DNA of 64,000 nucleotides from Orobanche coerulescens (taxonomy: Eukaryota; Streptophyta; Magnoliopsida; Lamiales; Orobanchaceae). This document shows positions 22,651 to 34,908 of this stretch, in pieces (positions within the stretch are counted from its first letter, which is position 1; the number at the start of each line of letters is the position of its first letter). The DNA is taken from NCBI GenBank assembly GCA_033398695.1, contig CM065815.1, forward strand, positions 5,388,501-5,452,500, written 5' to 3'. The notes under the pieces were generated by a model. It was not told where the DNA came from. It did no database searches and was given only the letters and a program-made list of their open reading frames with translations. The position numbers were made by a program, and so were the translations under genes.

Positions 22651-25226
22651 GATGTATTTCCAGACGAGTTATCTGGTTGCCTTCACATAGAGTAAGGGAA
22701 TTCAGGAGTGAGTTGGAGCCGGTACGTCCCCTTTATCGAAGGCACCGTATCGGATGACCCCACTGAATGCGGATTTGAAGATTCAACTTGAGGAATAGTT
22801 CGAGAAAGGTTATCTCCGACCGATTGCGTCCCGTGAGGAGCACCGGTGTGATCTGTCAAGGAGAAGGATGGCTCGTCTCGTGTGTGTATTAATTACTAGG
22901 AGTTGAACAGGTGATGATCAAGAGTAGTATCATTTACCTCGTATTGATGATCTTTTAGATCAACTTCAGGAGCTTGATATTTTCCAAGATCGACTTAAGA
23001 TCTGGATATCACCGATTGCGGATTCGAGAGTCGGATATCGCGAGACAGCGTTTCATACACGCTATGGTCATTATGAGTTCGTAGTTATGCCGTTCGGGCT
23101 AACTATTGCACTGTGGTATTCATGGGGGTTAATGAATCGGGTTTTCATCGACTTTTGGATCGGTTTGTTGTTTTCTTCATCGGCGACATTTTGATTTATT
23201 CTCGTGGCGAGAGGAATACGAGGTTCATCTTCATCGGGTTCTCGGCGTGTTGAGACGAGAGCAACTTTATGGAAAGTTTTCCAAATTGAGTTACGGAGGT
23301 CCGGTGACTTTCTCGGACATGTAATTTCATCTAACAGAGTTCGTGTCGACCCTCAGAAGACGGAGGCTATCCGAGATTGGCAACCTCCGAAAGATATTAA
23401 GTAAATCCGATGTTTCCTCGGATTAGTTGGTCAATTATCCAACCCACGATCTGGAGCTAGCAACCGTGGTTTTCGCGTTGGAAATTTGGCGTCATTATCT
23501 GTATGGCGTTACCTGTCAGATATTCACCAATCATAAGAGTTTAAAGTATATATTTACTCAGAAGGAGTTAAATATGCGAGGCGGTGGTTAGAACTAATCA
23601 AGGATTATGATATTGAGATCCTTTACCACCCGGGCAAGGCGAACGTTGTCGCCGACGCCTTGAGTCGTAAGTCCGTGCAGGAGCAGATGCTTGCTCGTTT
23701 AACAGTTCAGAAGAAGCTTCAACAGGAATTCCTTAGACCCGAGATCGAGGTCTGGCTTCAGCGAGTTCAGGGACAACTTTGTATGTTAGAGATATCATCG
23801 TCACTTGAGGAGGTAATCAGAGAGAATCAGAGTTCAGACCCAGCATTGATGCGCATCCGTGAAGATGTGGCTCAGGGGAAAGCCCCTGGATTCGTGGTCC
23901 ACGAGGATGGACTTTTGAGGTTTAAGAACCGGTTGTGCGTACCGGCGAATGACGAGTTGAAAAACTCTATTTTGAGAGAAGCTCATGCTACCCCTTATTC
24001 TGTTCATCTGGGGTCCAGCAAGATGTACAAAGACTTGAAACAAAATTACTGGTGGAGTAATATGAAGCGAGAAGTCGCGGAATTTGTTTCGAGATGCTTA
24101 ACTTGCCAACAAGTCAAGATTGAACATCGGCCGTGGGTATCTTGAAAACTCTTCCTATTCCAGTGGAAGTGGGAAGACATTTCTATGATTTCATCACGAG
24201 TTTGCCGAGTCGTCGTGGCATGAATACGATGCAGGTGATTGTGGACCGCTTAACTAAATCGGCTCATTTCCTTGAGATCAAGGATACGTGGGGTCCCTAG
24301 AGACTTGCCCGACTATTCATCAAAGAGATAGTGAGGCGCACGGTACTCCTAAAAGTATCGTTTCCGATCGTGACGGACGGTTTGTGTCACATTTTTGGAA
24401 ATCGAGTTCATCGTGCTATGGGAACTCGGCTCAATCTCGATACCGCCTTTCATCCTCGGTCAGACGGACAATCGGAGAGAGGACTATACAGACATTAGAG
24501 GACATGTTGAGGGCATGCGTCCTCGATTGGAAGGACGATTGGGAAGCCCAACTACCATTGATCGAGTTCACGTATAATAATAGTTGGCATGCTTCCATTA
24601 AGATGGCACCTTACGAGGCCTTGTACGGTCGTCGTTGTCGATCTCCCTTGTGTTGGGATGACTTGTCAGAATCAATCGGCACCGAACCCGTTATGCTTAT
24701 AGCCGCCCGGGAGAAGGTAGCTTTGATCAAGAGTCGTATGTTGACAACTCGGAATCGGCGAAATCATATGCAGATAATCGTCGTCGACCACTAGAGTTCG
24801 AGACGGGTGACCATATTTTGGTCAAGGTAACCCCGAGTCGAGGTATTTTTTCCGTTTCGGAAAACGGGGGAAGTTGAGCCCAAGATTCATTGGACCGTTT
24901 GAAATTTTGGATCGAGTAGGCGAGTTAGCTTATCGATTGGCTTTACCTCCGGCTTTGAGCAGGATTCATAATGTGTTTCACGTCTCTCAGTTGCGGAAGT
25001 ATGTTGCCGACCCGAGTCACATACTTCAGTTCGACGAAATCGAGATCGCGGATGATCATTCGTACGAGGAGCGTCTGTGCGAGTGTTAGAGCGGCGAATC
25101 AAACAGTTGAGGAACAAGACGATCCCTTTGGTCAAGATTCAGTGGTCTAGACACGGAGTCGAAGAGGCCACTTGGGAAACCGAGGAGAATATGCGGGAGT
25201 GTTATCCCGAGTTGTTTGACCCTTAG
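22650..25226 (+). pseudogene. Element B pol (RT, IN, chromodomain), deleted and frameshifted
   Basis: RT pieces run 22650-23400 (DDVFPDEL start, HVISSNRVRVDPQKTEA). The sequence then jumps near 23430 from the FLGL motif straight to a [10 protein letters not shown] motif, so the end of RT and the start of RNase H (about 100 codons) are missing. The RNase H end and integrase N-terminus ([33 protein letters not shown]) are open at 23660-24145. The integrase core is broken at 24180-24800 ([30 protein letters not shown]). The chromodomain-type tail ends at TAG 25224-25226. Confidence 0.85.
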
Positions 25227-25257
25227 TTTCGGGGACGAAACTCTTTTAAGGGGTGTA

Positions 25258-27586
25258 TGTAATACCCGGTTGTAATTCAGTCATTATCATTCAGTAATTT
25301 CATTCGGTGATTGTCACTCAGTGGATTTTCACTCATTTATAATCATTCATCAATCATATTCATTCACCGTGTTCACCGTTCGGAAAAACTTCGAGTTGTG
25401 TATCATTATTGTTCATTGTTTTAACTTTCCTCATACGAGTTCGACTTTGTTAGATCACCATTAATTTTTGGTAACTCCAAAAATTCTAAATCTTTGCAAT
25501 ATTATAGAGCATCGAGTTAGCTTTCCAATGGTTCAAACGGTGAGTCAATCGGAGTCCGGACGAGAGAATTATGGTCGTTTTAGCTCACCCGCTCATTTTT
25601 CAGATTTTGGCCGATCACGGCCGACCGGACTCGGTCGTGTCGTCCGACATGGCCCGTGCCGTACTCGTCCGGATAATGCCGAAGTGTCTGCCACAGGACC
25701 CGACCGTGTCGTCTGGCACGGCCGAGTCGCACCCTTCCGGATAGGCCGTAACTGTCGCCAGAGGCCGACCGTGTGCCAGGACACGGTCGAGTCAATGCCG
25801 AGCGCCGCGGACGGGTCACTGTCGATAGGCCCCTTCACGCCGCGACCGTGTCAAGCAGGACACGGTCGAGTCCCTGCCGGCCAGATGCGCGCCGCGACCG
25901 TGTCAGGCGGGCACGGTCGAGTCTGGCTGCCGAGTCAACCCCTATAAATTCATTTTTTGAGCATTTTGAGCTCATTTCTTCCATTTTTTTCCATCTTCTT
26001 CACCTGCAATCGAGAGAGAATAACTTGAGGGAGAGATTTCTTCATCAATTATCATTTGAGTGTGTATTTTCATCACCTTCAATCATTTGGGAAGCTTGGA
26101 TAGTCGTTTTTACACGTTTTCATCGGATCGAATTGGTTGGATCTTCAAGAGGTAAATTCTTCAACACTTTGGACTTCGATTTTGTGTTGAGATATGATGT
26201 TTTGGACGTTATAATCATGTTATATGAAGGGATATGTATATGATTATGAGTTTGTATAAGGATTCATTGGATTATTGAGGAATTATTCAAGAACACGTTG
26301 AAAATCGAGTTGGAATTGGGGATTTTCGACTAATTGTTGTTATAATCACATTTTTGGATATTCATAACGGATTATTGATCGTATTGGAGATGTTTTATTG
26401 GTTTGAAACACTTCTTGGGGATTTTGATATTGGTATATTGAGGTTTGATTGTAAACAATCGGAGTTTGGACACAACGTGTTTGATTTAATGTCTCTATAG
26501 ACTTGGTTTAGTCGTATCGACGTTTGGAATTCGTTATATTCGTGTTTAATTCGTGTATTGATCGGATTGTTGGTAATTGTATTGAATTAAGGTTGTTCGT
26601 ACCGACACTTCATTTAGGGCGTTGTTCGTGGAAGGATAATTTTCAGGTATTGTGTAAGTTAATTCTTACTCGGTTAAAAGGATATTCATACCTTTTGTTG
26701 TTGATCATTCATAATCATAACTCATTCATCATTGTATTAATCATATTAAAACTTGTTATTGTCAATTAATCACTTGATCATAAGGAACGACGGTTCCAAT
26801 CTTTTCATTGAGCTATCATTCATTTCATTATTACCCTCATCTCGGTGAGTCATTCTTGACTTTGTCAAATTATTATTTATTCATTGATATTCATTACGGT
26901 CATTCTCGTTCATATGACCTTCTGGGTTCATATTGCGTGGCCGGGTGTGGCTGTGTGGAATTTTTAGTCGGGCACACGATGGTTATTGTATTGGGTTCAC
27001 CGATACATTAGACCGTGCACACGGGAAAGCATTACACCGTGAGACTAATTAGGTACACGGACGGGTGTTGTACACTTACACAGAACATTACGGGCGTACT
27101 ATGATACTCCTCTTCAGCGTAATTCATAACTAAGAATATTTCATAACTTCAGTTAATCATGATTGTGTATTTTCAACCCTTGAGGATTGTTGTTACATTT
27201 AATCGACCCGTTTGGGGATTTTGTTTTTCAGGTCATGGCAAGGCTAAAGCACGGGGTGAGCACGGTGACAGCGAGGAGTCCTAGTGATACTAGTAGGGGG
27301 CCCCGATCTTTCAGTTATTCATGTTATTGTCCTTTATTTTCCGCTGCAGTCTTTCATTTGAATACTCCGTTTCATTCAGTGTTGTGTATTTTATCTTCAT
27401 ATAAAATACACTAGTATTCGGTATTGTCCTGGTGTGTTGTAATTAAACTCCTCATCGGAGTAATTATTGTTGTAATGTAGTTCGGTACTACATTTATCTT
27501 GTGTAATTCATTCATTTTCATTTGCCTGGTGGGTCCCAGTTGGGGATCTACGGCACTGTAACATCCGCCTAGTTTGGGGTGTTACA
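25258..27586 (+). repeat. Element B right LTR (complete)
   Basis: 2329 bp from TGTAATACCC to GTGTTACA, preceded by a purine tract (TTTTAAGGGG). Between 25610 and 25925 it carries about four imperfect hairpins built from GACCGTGTC and GACACGGTC. These are followed by TATA box TATAAATT (25943-25950). Confidence 0.92.
25943..25950 (+). promoter_or_regulatory. Element B LTR TATA box
   Basis: TATAAATT follows immediately after the GACCGTGTC/GACACGGTC hairpin cluster, about 690 bp into the LTR. Placement parallels elements A and C. Role inferred. Confidence 0.55.
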
Positions 27587-27591
27587 GATAA

Positions 27592-30212
27592 GTCGGCCAT
27601 TACAGTGCCGTGGACCCCACACTAGGATCCACCAGGCGATACCCAAAGTACAGATTAAATACGCAAAACATGTGATGCCGAACCACAAAACAAGGTACTT
27701 ACTCCGATCTGGAGTTTACAACGATAGCCTACGGCCTTATTACACACAAGATTCAAAACATAAGTATAATCCTTATGGAGATGAATTATACCTTAAATTA
27801 ACTATACATTTGTTCAAACTTAAAATAAAGCGAAAAGAGAAGATTACAGTACGAACATGACCGGACACGAAAGACTTGGGGCCCCCGAACTAGTATCCTT
27901 GAACCCTTCGTCATCACCTTGATCTTCCGTGCCTTGCCTTTTCCTCGACCTAAAATACAACACAAGTATTTCGCCCAACACAGAGTCGATATACATGATA
28001 AATGATTCTCAAGATAGTATACAATTCACGTATATAAGATTTCAAGAATAACGCCCGACTAACGAACATACCCTCGGGCGTATGAACGCTCGCAAAACGT
28101 CGAACACATCCACGTATAAAAATGGACTGTGAGCGACTAAGATAGTACGGCTCAAGAGGGACATCACAGTACGCCCGATCCGAATATGTGTCAGTGCACA
28201 TGTCTACCCCGTATACGGAATCCAGGATATACGCGGGACAATGTACCTAATTAGCCTCAACGAACTACGTCTCGTGTGCACAGCCTTTCACGGAAAAATA
28301 TTCACGCATGACTATATATGTGCCCGGCTAAAAATCCTACACAATATCCAATCGGAACGTAGATATGACTCCGGATATGTCACGATGCAACATGACAACG
28401 AATTCAAGAATTTCACAAAATCCGAATAAGGATCGAGGACTCACCGAGATGACAACAAGATCAACAATATCAAGGGACCAAAAGTAACGAACTTGGGAAT
28501 ACAATCCCACGATGAAAACGGGACATCATTAAGAACAACTTCAAGTCACAAGGCACAAGTTTATAAGTGTTTCATATACACGAAATGCATAATCATCATA
28601 AGAATCCACACATCATTATAACCAAGCAAGATAACTTGCCTCAATACGGAGGCGAGTAAAGTCCTTCTTTGTCGAACGAACAGCCGGCCCTCGTTTCAAA
28701 ATCGGTTACTCGGACAATCAACCTTGAATGAAGTATATTTCACTCAATAATACGTTCATATAATCATCTATACCAAACTTCAACGAGACAACATCCTAAT
28801 TCTCATTTGAGTAGTTTCAACTTATTAAGATGTTGAGGGTTTACTCCAAGAATCCTATTCAATGTCATTCTATTCTTACAATTGATTACAAGATGTTTAC
28901 CAAATGTTTGCTGGATTAAGATGTGTTAACAATAATTTCCTACTCCTTAAACTCATCAAGGACATCAAAAAGAAAATCTGCACTTCCATCAATTACTTAT
29001 GTTGAGTTACGTAGTTACAATTCCATATTATGATTATGAAGACCACTACAAGTTCAACACCTTCTTTACAATCTTTTAATTAACTTGGAGGTTCAAGCAT
29101 TAATCCTCTGGATTCACTTAGCTTAGGTTCAAGAAGGTTATTCCAAACTTCTAATGATCAACAAGGGTTCTCAAAACATTTTATGGTAATTATTCTAAGA
29201 AGTTATTTACATCATAATGAAACAAAGATTATTAATAGTCTATTGGTGTTATTAGTCCAGAAATAAGAGTTTGGTTTAACTAAACATGATCATCATCTCT
29301 GAAGATACTAAAAACACAACCTTACAAACCCTTAACTATCATATTCATCATTAAGTTTGTTGGAAGTCTAACTATGAACATGTTTAGCTTGATTAAATCA
29401 TCACTAGGTGGAGTATACTTAATCACTATCATTATAACTATGAGATTATAGGGTTAAATCGTAGAACATACCTTCAGAAATGAAGAACAATACACCAAAC
29501 CACAAGAACACAATATAAGCTTCAAGAATGTCTCCAAGTTCCAAACAACAAGCTCCAAAATCGAAATGTAAAGCTCAAACACAAGTTGGAAGAAGGTAAT
29601 TTGATCTAGGGTGCAGGATGATGATTATCTAGGTGAAAATTCAGAGTTTGGTCGTGCAAAATGAAAGACACAAGCTCTCTTTTTATAACGGCGATTCGTT
29701 ACGTGCGTTATCACAAGAGGATAACGTCGTTAAGTGCTTTACGTGCGCTACAAGGAAAGTATTACGTGCGTAAGATAAGTCCAGGCTCTTGGATGAAATA
29801 CGAACTTCGTTACGTACGTTACCCATCGCAGCATTACGTACGTAATGTAGGTCAACTAGATTGGCTCCAAAAGATCAGATATTCAAATCTTACCCGGCCC
29901 CACACGCCGAAAGTTGGGATCGGATACGATTGCACTGGTTACGTACGTAACAATTACACCTTTACGTACGTAAGGCCTCAAAATAACGTACGCTATGCCT
30001 AACGATTAACGTACGTTAGGCTCAGGTTTTTAATAGTTCAATAAGCACTTATCTCTATAACACTGAAAATTCAAACATAATGCGAGTGATCATTATTATT
30101 ATGTTTATTTATGAGATATTCCAATAACAATGCACAAATGCAACAAGAGTACAACAGTATTAAATTATCCGAATAGTACAACAGCAAGTAAGAATTTCTG
30201 TCGGATATTACA
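27592..30212 (-). repeat. Element C left LTR, main piece (3' LTR by transcription)
   Basis: 2621 bp from GTCGGCCATT to GGATATTACA, which with 3532-3547 reconstitutes the LTR. It is very similar to 35374-38010 throughout. A TATA box on the minus strand (29680-29687) has the ACGTACG motif cluster (29698-30020) upstream of it. Four adjacent motifs here are altered relative to the other LTR. Confidence 0.92.
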
Positions 30213-30216
30213 TACT

Positions 30217-30225
30217 CCCCCCCTT
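30217..30225 (-). other. Element C polypurine tract
   Basis: On the minus strand AAGGGGGGG lies 4 nt before the 3' LTR start (TGTAATATCC). This is the usual position of the plus-strand priming tract. Confidence 0.8.
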
Positions 30226-30247
30226 AAAAGGGGTTTCGTCCTCGAAA

Positions 30248-31945
30248 CTAAGGGGTAAGCAATTCGGGATACCTCTCTTGAATGCTGTGCTCCGTCTCCC
30301 ACGTGGCTTCCTCGACCCCGTGTCGTGACCACTGAACCTTCAGTAGGGGAATCGTCTTATTACGCAGTTGTTTGATCCTCCTCTCAAGTATTCGTACGGG
30401 GCGCTCCTCATACGAATGATCCTCCGCTAAGTCGATCTCATCGAACTGAAGTACATGACTCGGATCAGCAACGTATTTCCTTAGCTGGGAGACATGGAAT
30501 ACGTTATGGATCCGGCTTAGGGCTGGTGGTAAATCCAAGCGATAAGCCAAATCGCCTACTCGTTCCAAAACCTCAAACGGCCCGATATACCTCGGACTCA
30601 GCTTGCCTCGTTTTCCAAAACGAAAGACTCCTCGGGTAGGTGACACCTTCATTAGTACATGGTCGCCGACCTCGAACTCAAGCGGCCGCCGGCGGTTGTC
30701 TGCGTAGGACTTCTGTCGGCTTTGAGCCGTCAGCAAACGACTCCTGATCAGAGCGATCTTCTCACGGGCTGCTAGCAACATGTCGGGTTCCGTACCCAGA
30801 GATTCTGATAGTTCGTCCCAGCACAAAGGGGACCTACAGCGACGGCCATATAATGCCTCATACGGTGCCATCTGAATCGAAGCGTGCCAACTATTATTAT
30901 AAGTGAATTCCACCAAGGGTAGCTGGGCCTCCCAATCATCCTTCCAATCGAGAACGCATGCCCTCAGCATATCCTCTAAAGTTTGGATAGTTCTCTCAGT
31001 CTGACCATCCGTCTGTGGGTGAAATGCTGTGCTGAAGTTCAAATGCGTACCCATCGCACGATAAACTGCTTTCCAGAAGTGTGACACGAATCGCCCGTCA
31101 CGGTCTGATACAATACTCTTGGGGGTACCGTGCAATCTCACAATTTCCTTAATAAATAGTTGGGCCAATCTCTCGGGTCCCCAAGTATCTTTAATCTCCA
31201 GAAAGTGGGCTGATTTGGTTAAACGATCCACAATCACCCAAATCGTATTCATTCCTCGGCGACTCGTCGGCAATCTAGTAATAAAATCCATTGATATGTC
31301 CTCCCATTTCCACTCGGGAATCGGGAGCGGTTTCAGCATTCCTGCGGGTCGCTGGTGCTCAATCTTAACCTGTTGACAGGTTAAACATCTCGAAACAATT
31401 TCGGCAACCTCACGTTTCATGTTTCCCCACCAATAATTCCGCTTCAAATCCTTATACATTTTGCTAGACCCCGGGTGGATAGAGTACGGGGTAGCATGGG
31501 CTTCTTTCAGGATAGAACTCCTTAACTCATCATTAGCGGGTACACAAACTCGGTTTCTGAAACGTATCAATCCATCCTCGTGTATTACAAAGCCAGGAGC
31601 TTTCCCTTGGGTTATTTCATCGCGAATTCGAGATAAGAATGGGTCCGTAACTTGCTTCGATCTAATTATATCCTCAAGGGACGATGAAATCTCAAGTGTA
31701 CAGAGTTGCCCTTGAATACGCTGTAACCAGACTTCAATTTCCGGCCTCATCAATTCTAACTGCAATACCCTCTGAGTTGTTAGGCGGGCAAGCATCTGCT
31801 CCTGTACGGTTTTACGACTCAAAGCGTCAGCAACTACATTTGCTTTGCCCGGATGATAAAGGATCTCGATATCATAGTCTTTGATGAGTTCTAGCCACCT
31901 TCTCTGCCTCATGTTTAACTCCTTCTGAGTAAAAATGTATTTCAA
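30248..31945 (-). CDS. Element C pol C-terminal part: RNase H end, integrase, chromodomain
   Basis: Open 565-codon frame. Residues 1-45 are the end of RNase H ([15 protein letters not shown]). A zinc-binding HHCC module follows (H150, H157 then CLTC at 187-190). The catalytic core carries D220 (MDFITRL), D281 (SDRDGRF) and E317 (DGQTERTIQ), i.e. a D,D(35)E triad for strand transfer. [12 protein letters not shown] and the C-terminal [16 protein letters not shown] module come next. Residues from about 515 form a chromodomain-like tail ([19 protein letters not shown]) that would steer integration to heterochromatin. The stop is at 30248-30250. The first Met is internal to pol: the true reading frame continues from RT upstream, which is broken. 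Confidence 0.92.
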   Translation of the reverse strand: MKYIFTQKELNMRQRRWLELIKDYDIEILYHPGKANVVADALSRKTVQEQMLARLTTQRVLQLELMRPEIEVWLQRIQGQLCTLEISSSLEDIIRSKQVTDPFLSRIRDEITQGKAPGFVIHEDGLIRFRNRVCVPANDELRSSILKEAHATPYSIHPGSSKMYKDLKRNYWWGNMKREVAEIVSRCLTCQQVKIEHQRPAGMLKPLPIPEWKWEDISMDFITRLPTSRRGMNTIWVIVDRLTKSAHFLEIKDTWGPERLAQLFIKEIVRLHGTPKSIVSDRDGRFVSHFWKAVYRAMGTHLNFSTAFHPQTDGQTERTIQTLEDMLRACVLDWKDDWEAQLPLVEFTYNNSWHASIQMAPYEALYGRRCRSPLCWDELSESLGTEPDMLLAAREKIALIRSRLLTAQSRQKSYADNRRRPLEFEVGDHVLMKVSPTRGVFRFGKRGKLSPRYIGPFEVLERVGDLAYRLDLPPALSRIHNVFHVSQLRKYVADPSHVLQFDEIDLAEDHSYEERPVRILERRIKQLRNKTIPLLKVQWSRHGVEEATWETEHSIQERYPELLTP

Positions 31946-33275
31946 GCTCTTGTGATCCGTAAAAATCGGCGGGTAACTCCATACGGATAATGACGCCGGA
32001 TCTTTAAACCAAACACCACAGTGCGAGTTCTAAATCATGGGTGGGATAGTTGACCTCGTAAGGTCGTAGCCGTCTCGATGCATAGGAGATCACCTTCCCG
32101 TTACGCATTAGTACACATCCAAGGCCTGTTTAGATGCGTCACTATACACTACAAAACCTTCCGTTCCTTTTGGTAGGACTAAAATAGGCGCCGAAATCAA
32201 CCGACTCTTAAGTTCATCAAAGCTCTGCTGACATGCCTCTGACCATAAATACTTCTTATCCTTTCTCAACAAATTGGTCATTGGTTGGGCAATTCTGGAA
32301 AAACCCTCTACGAACCGTCGGTAATAGCCTGCTAGTCCCAAGAAACTGCGTACTTCCTTAACGTTCTTTGGTGGTAACCAATCTCGGATAGCTTCTGTCT
32401 TACGTGGGTCTACTCGGACCCCATCGGTGATATCACATGTCCGAGAAAGATAACTTCACGCATCCAGAACTCACATTTAGAAAATTTTCCATAAAGTGCT
32501 CCCGCCTTAACGCCTCGAGAACTAGATGGAGATGACGCTCGTGCTCTTCATGGTCACGAGAATAGATCGAGATGTCACAATAAAAATGACTACAAAGCGA
32601 TCCAGATAATTAATAAACACTCGATTCATCGGCTCCATGAATACTGCCGGTGCATTCGCTACCCAAAAGGCATCACCACAAACTCATAATGCCCATAACG
32701 AGTACGGAATCTTTGTCTTTGAAATGTCGACTCTCTAATCCTCAGCGATGGTAACCAGACCTCGGGTCGATCTTAGAAAACACGGCGGCCCCTTGAAGGC
32801 GATCCAATAAATCGTCAATACGCGGCAATGGGTATTTGTTCTTAATGGTTACCCTATTCACTCACGATAATCAATACAGCACGTAGGGATCCGTCCTTCT
32901 TCCGTACAAATAGTATCGGTGCTCCCCAAGGGGACGCGCTAGGTCCGATGTAGCCTTTCTCGGTCAAATCCTCAAGTTGGCTCTTGGCTCCTGCATCTCG
33001 GTCGGAGCCATACGATACGGTGCTTTTGAAAGCGGGGACGTACCGGGCTCTAACTCAATATTGAACTCTACATCACGATGTGGAGGTAAGCACAGCAACT
33101 CATCTGGAAATACGTGCAGGTAGTCTCGGACTAGGAATATCGATCAATTCAATTGGTCGATCCATTGTTTTGGTCATGTAACACCAATAGCCAATACATC
33201 CTTGATTAAGCGATTTCACCGTTTTCATAGCGCGATGATTTTCCGGGCAGCGGGATTATCACCTGGAAGGTACAC
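31946..33275 (-). pseudogene. Element C RT and RNase H, frameshifted
   Basis: Recognisable in pieces: RT connection and RNase H start at 32108-32341 ([24 protein letters not shown]), and the RT palm further upstream between 32400 and 33000 in shifted frames. Breaks contrast with the clean gag and integrase on either side. Losses fall mainly in CAG/CTG-like contexts (for example around 32560-32880), so they may be sequence errors rather than decay. Confidence 0.8.
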
Positions 33276-33602
33276 TCAACACCATCGTCGGATGTGACGG
33301 TCCTTTGTTAAACTGCGGACACTAATTATGGCATCATGACGGTCCATCCAATCGATTCCCAAGATCACATCATCTTTAGGTAAATCGACCACGATTAAAT
33401 TTGACAACCACTCACGGTCGTTCATTCGAATCGAGCGATCCTGAACTTCACGATTCCCAACAATTCTTCTACCATCGGGTAGACCAATTATATAAGGTTC
33501 ACAATTGATAACATGCTCTAGTTGCAAACGACTCAAACAAGAAGTAGATAAAAATGAGTGTGAAGCACCGGTATCAAAAAAGGACACAGACAGTGAGATT
33601 GG
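33276..33602 (-). pseudogene. Element C aspartic protease
   Basis: Reads SFFDTGASHSFLS with an intact DTG catalytic motif, then LIVVDLPKDDVILGIDWM, the hydrophobic second motif of retroviral-type proteases. It would cut the Gag-Pol polyprotein. It lies in a different frame from gag (shift about 33600) and runs into RT with another break, so the polyprotein is interrupted on both sides. Confidence 0.85.
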
Positions 33603-33621
33603 ATCTCGAGAGTACCTGCAA

Positions 33622-34908
33622 TCATGCGGCCGGGATCTTCACCCTCTTCATCTCGTAAACTCTAGGTTTTGCAGCCCCTGTGCGGATGTACTGCTTGATT
33701 TCCACGTCCCATCCCTTTGTTTGCCCCGGTAGTCGATAAGAAGCGGATGGAGGTACTCGGTCCTGAACTGAAGATTGTACTGGAGCATGAGATGCTGCGG
33801 GGATACGTCCTAGTCCACTCCTACAATAACGAGCACGATGTCCGTTCTTCCCACATGTATGGCATGACACGGCTGGCCTAGGACATTTCGAATTGATGTG
33901 CCCCGGGTCTCTACAATTATAGCATACAACAGATAGGCTGACCACTCGAGGTTGCGATCCGGTTGGCTTCGATGCCGTAGGTTGCCGTTCAGAAGGATTT
34001 GGCACTGGTTGGGGTCTCTTGAATGTTCCCCGATTGCTGTCTGATTGGTTCTGGTTCCTGAATTTCTTGTTGTTAGACTGCGGTTGCTTCTTGGAAATTT
34101 CCTTCACGGTCAATTCGTACTCCAGAGCTTTCTCGATGAACTCCGGTAGGGTCACACAATGATGGTTCAACAGCTGCATTCTCATTTGGGGTTTAAGCCT
34201 TTTGAGAAAGTATTTAATCTTATCAGCTTCTGTGTGGACAATCGTCGCAGCAAAAGGGAGAAGTGCCTGAAATTTCTCGGCGATAGATAGTACGTCATCA
34301 TCTTCGGACGGTTCCGGATTCAGCAATTCTGATAATTTGGCCTCGCGGAGAGGACATGGATAGTAACGATCTAGCATGAGATTTTTAAATTCTTCCCAAG
34401 TGCATACGCCATCAGCTGGCCTCACCGAAAGCCACCAAGTGTGGGCGCTCTTGCCCAAGTAGTAAGCTGCCACGGAGATGCGATTCTCTACTGGACAGTC
34501 TACCATATCGAACAACTTCTCGAAGTGTTCGATCCAATGCACGATATCATCTGGCTCAGAGGAACCTTCAAAAATCGGGGGTCGTTGGCGCGAGATGTCG
34601 CTGATGATCCGATTCACCGGTCCGCCATGTACAGGAGGTGGCCCCTGATGCTGGTCGGTAGCAGCTCTCTGCATTGTTTCCATTAACTGACCCATTTGGG
34701 TCATCTGAGCCATCATGCCCTGCATTACAGTGTAAGGATCGACACGAGCATCCTCGTGTCCATTGTGGTGCGATTGGTCCCTAGAAGGCGAATCACTGCC
34801 TGCGGAACTATGCTCTGCGTTCGCACGTCTGTTGGCTCGCGGTATCGGGATTCGGCCCCTTCCGCGGCCTCGTCCCCCTCTTCCACGGCCTCTCAAATTT
34901 CTTTCCAT
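33622..34908 (-). CDS. Element C Gag (capsid/nucleocapsid)
   Basis: The start is taken at the Met of MERNLRGRGRG (34906-34908), because the preceding 15 codons look like leader and related elements start with an Arg-Gly-rich tract. About 428 residues. The central part is a retrotransposon gag domain (WIEHFEKLFDM, HTWWLSVRPADG, FKNLMLDRYYP). Near residues 330-370 there are two CX2CX4HX4C knuckles, CYNCRDPGHINSKC and CHTCGKNGHRARYC, that bind RNA. Gag packages element RNA into cytoplasmic particles. It ends at 33622 by a stop, whereas the family normally reads through into protease. Confidence 0.9.
   Translation of the reverse strand: MERNLRGRGRGGRGRGRGRIPIPRANRRANAEHSSAGSDSPSRDQSHHNGHEDARVDPYTVMQGMMAQMTQMGQLMETMQRAATDQHQGPPPVHGGPVNRIISDISRQRPPIFEGSSEPDDIVHWIEHFEKLFDMVDCPVENRISVAAYYLGKSAHTWWLSVRPADGVCTWEEFKNLMLDRYYPCPLREAKLSELLNPEPSEDDDVLSIAEKFQALLPFAATIVHTEADKIKYFLKRLKPQMRMQLLNHHCVTLPEFIEKALEYELTVKEISKKQPQSNNKKFRNQNQSDSNRGTFKRPQPVPNPSERQPTASKPTGSQPRVVSLSVVCYNCRDPGHINSKCPRPAVSCHTCGKNGHRARYCRSGLGRIPAASHAPVQSSVQDRVPPSASYRLPGQTKGWDVEIKQYIRTGAAKPRVYEMKRVKIPAA

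Larger units (their letters stand above)
3548..27586 (+). mobile_element. Element B: Ty3/gypsy retrotransposon nested in a C LTR
   Basis: Plus-strand element starting TGTAATACCC and ending GGGGTGTTACA, flanked by TSD GATAA (3543-3547 and 27587-27591). The right LTR 25258-27586 is complete at 2329 bp. The left LTR survives as 3548-3950 (403 bp) and 20163-20531 (369 bp), with element A and a deletion between. By eye the surviving pieces differ from the right LTR at about four positions in 772, so insertion was recent. The internal region 20532-25257 holds decayed gag-pol plus a 56-bp minisatellite. Confidence 0.92.

Noticed and set aside
25468..26243. Overlapping open frames of about 156-159 codons in the B LTR
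   Set aside because: They read through GC-rich hairpins of the LTR, have no domain, and fall in promoter/leader sequence.
29661..30002. 113-codon plus-strand open frame
   Set aside because: It lies in the element C LTR over the ACGTACG array, and the intact right LTR copy does not preserve it as coding.
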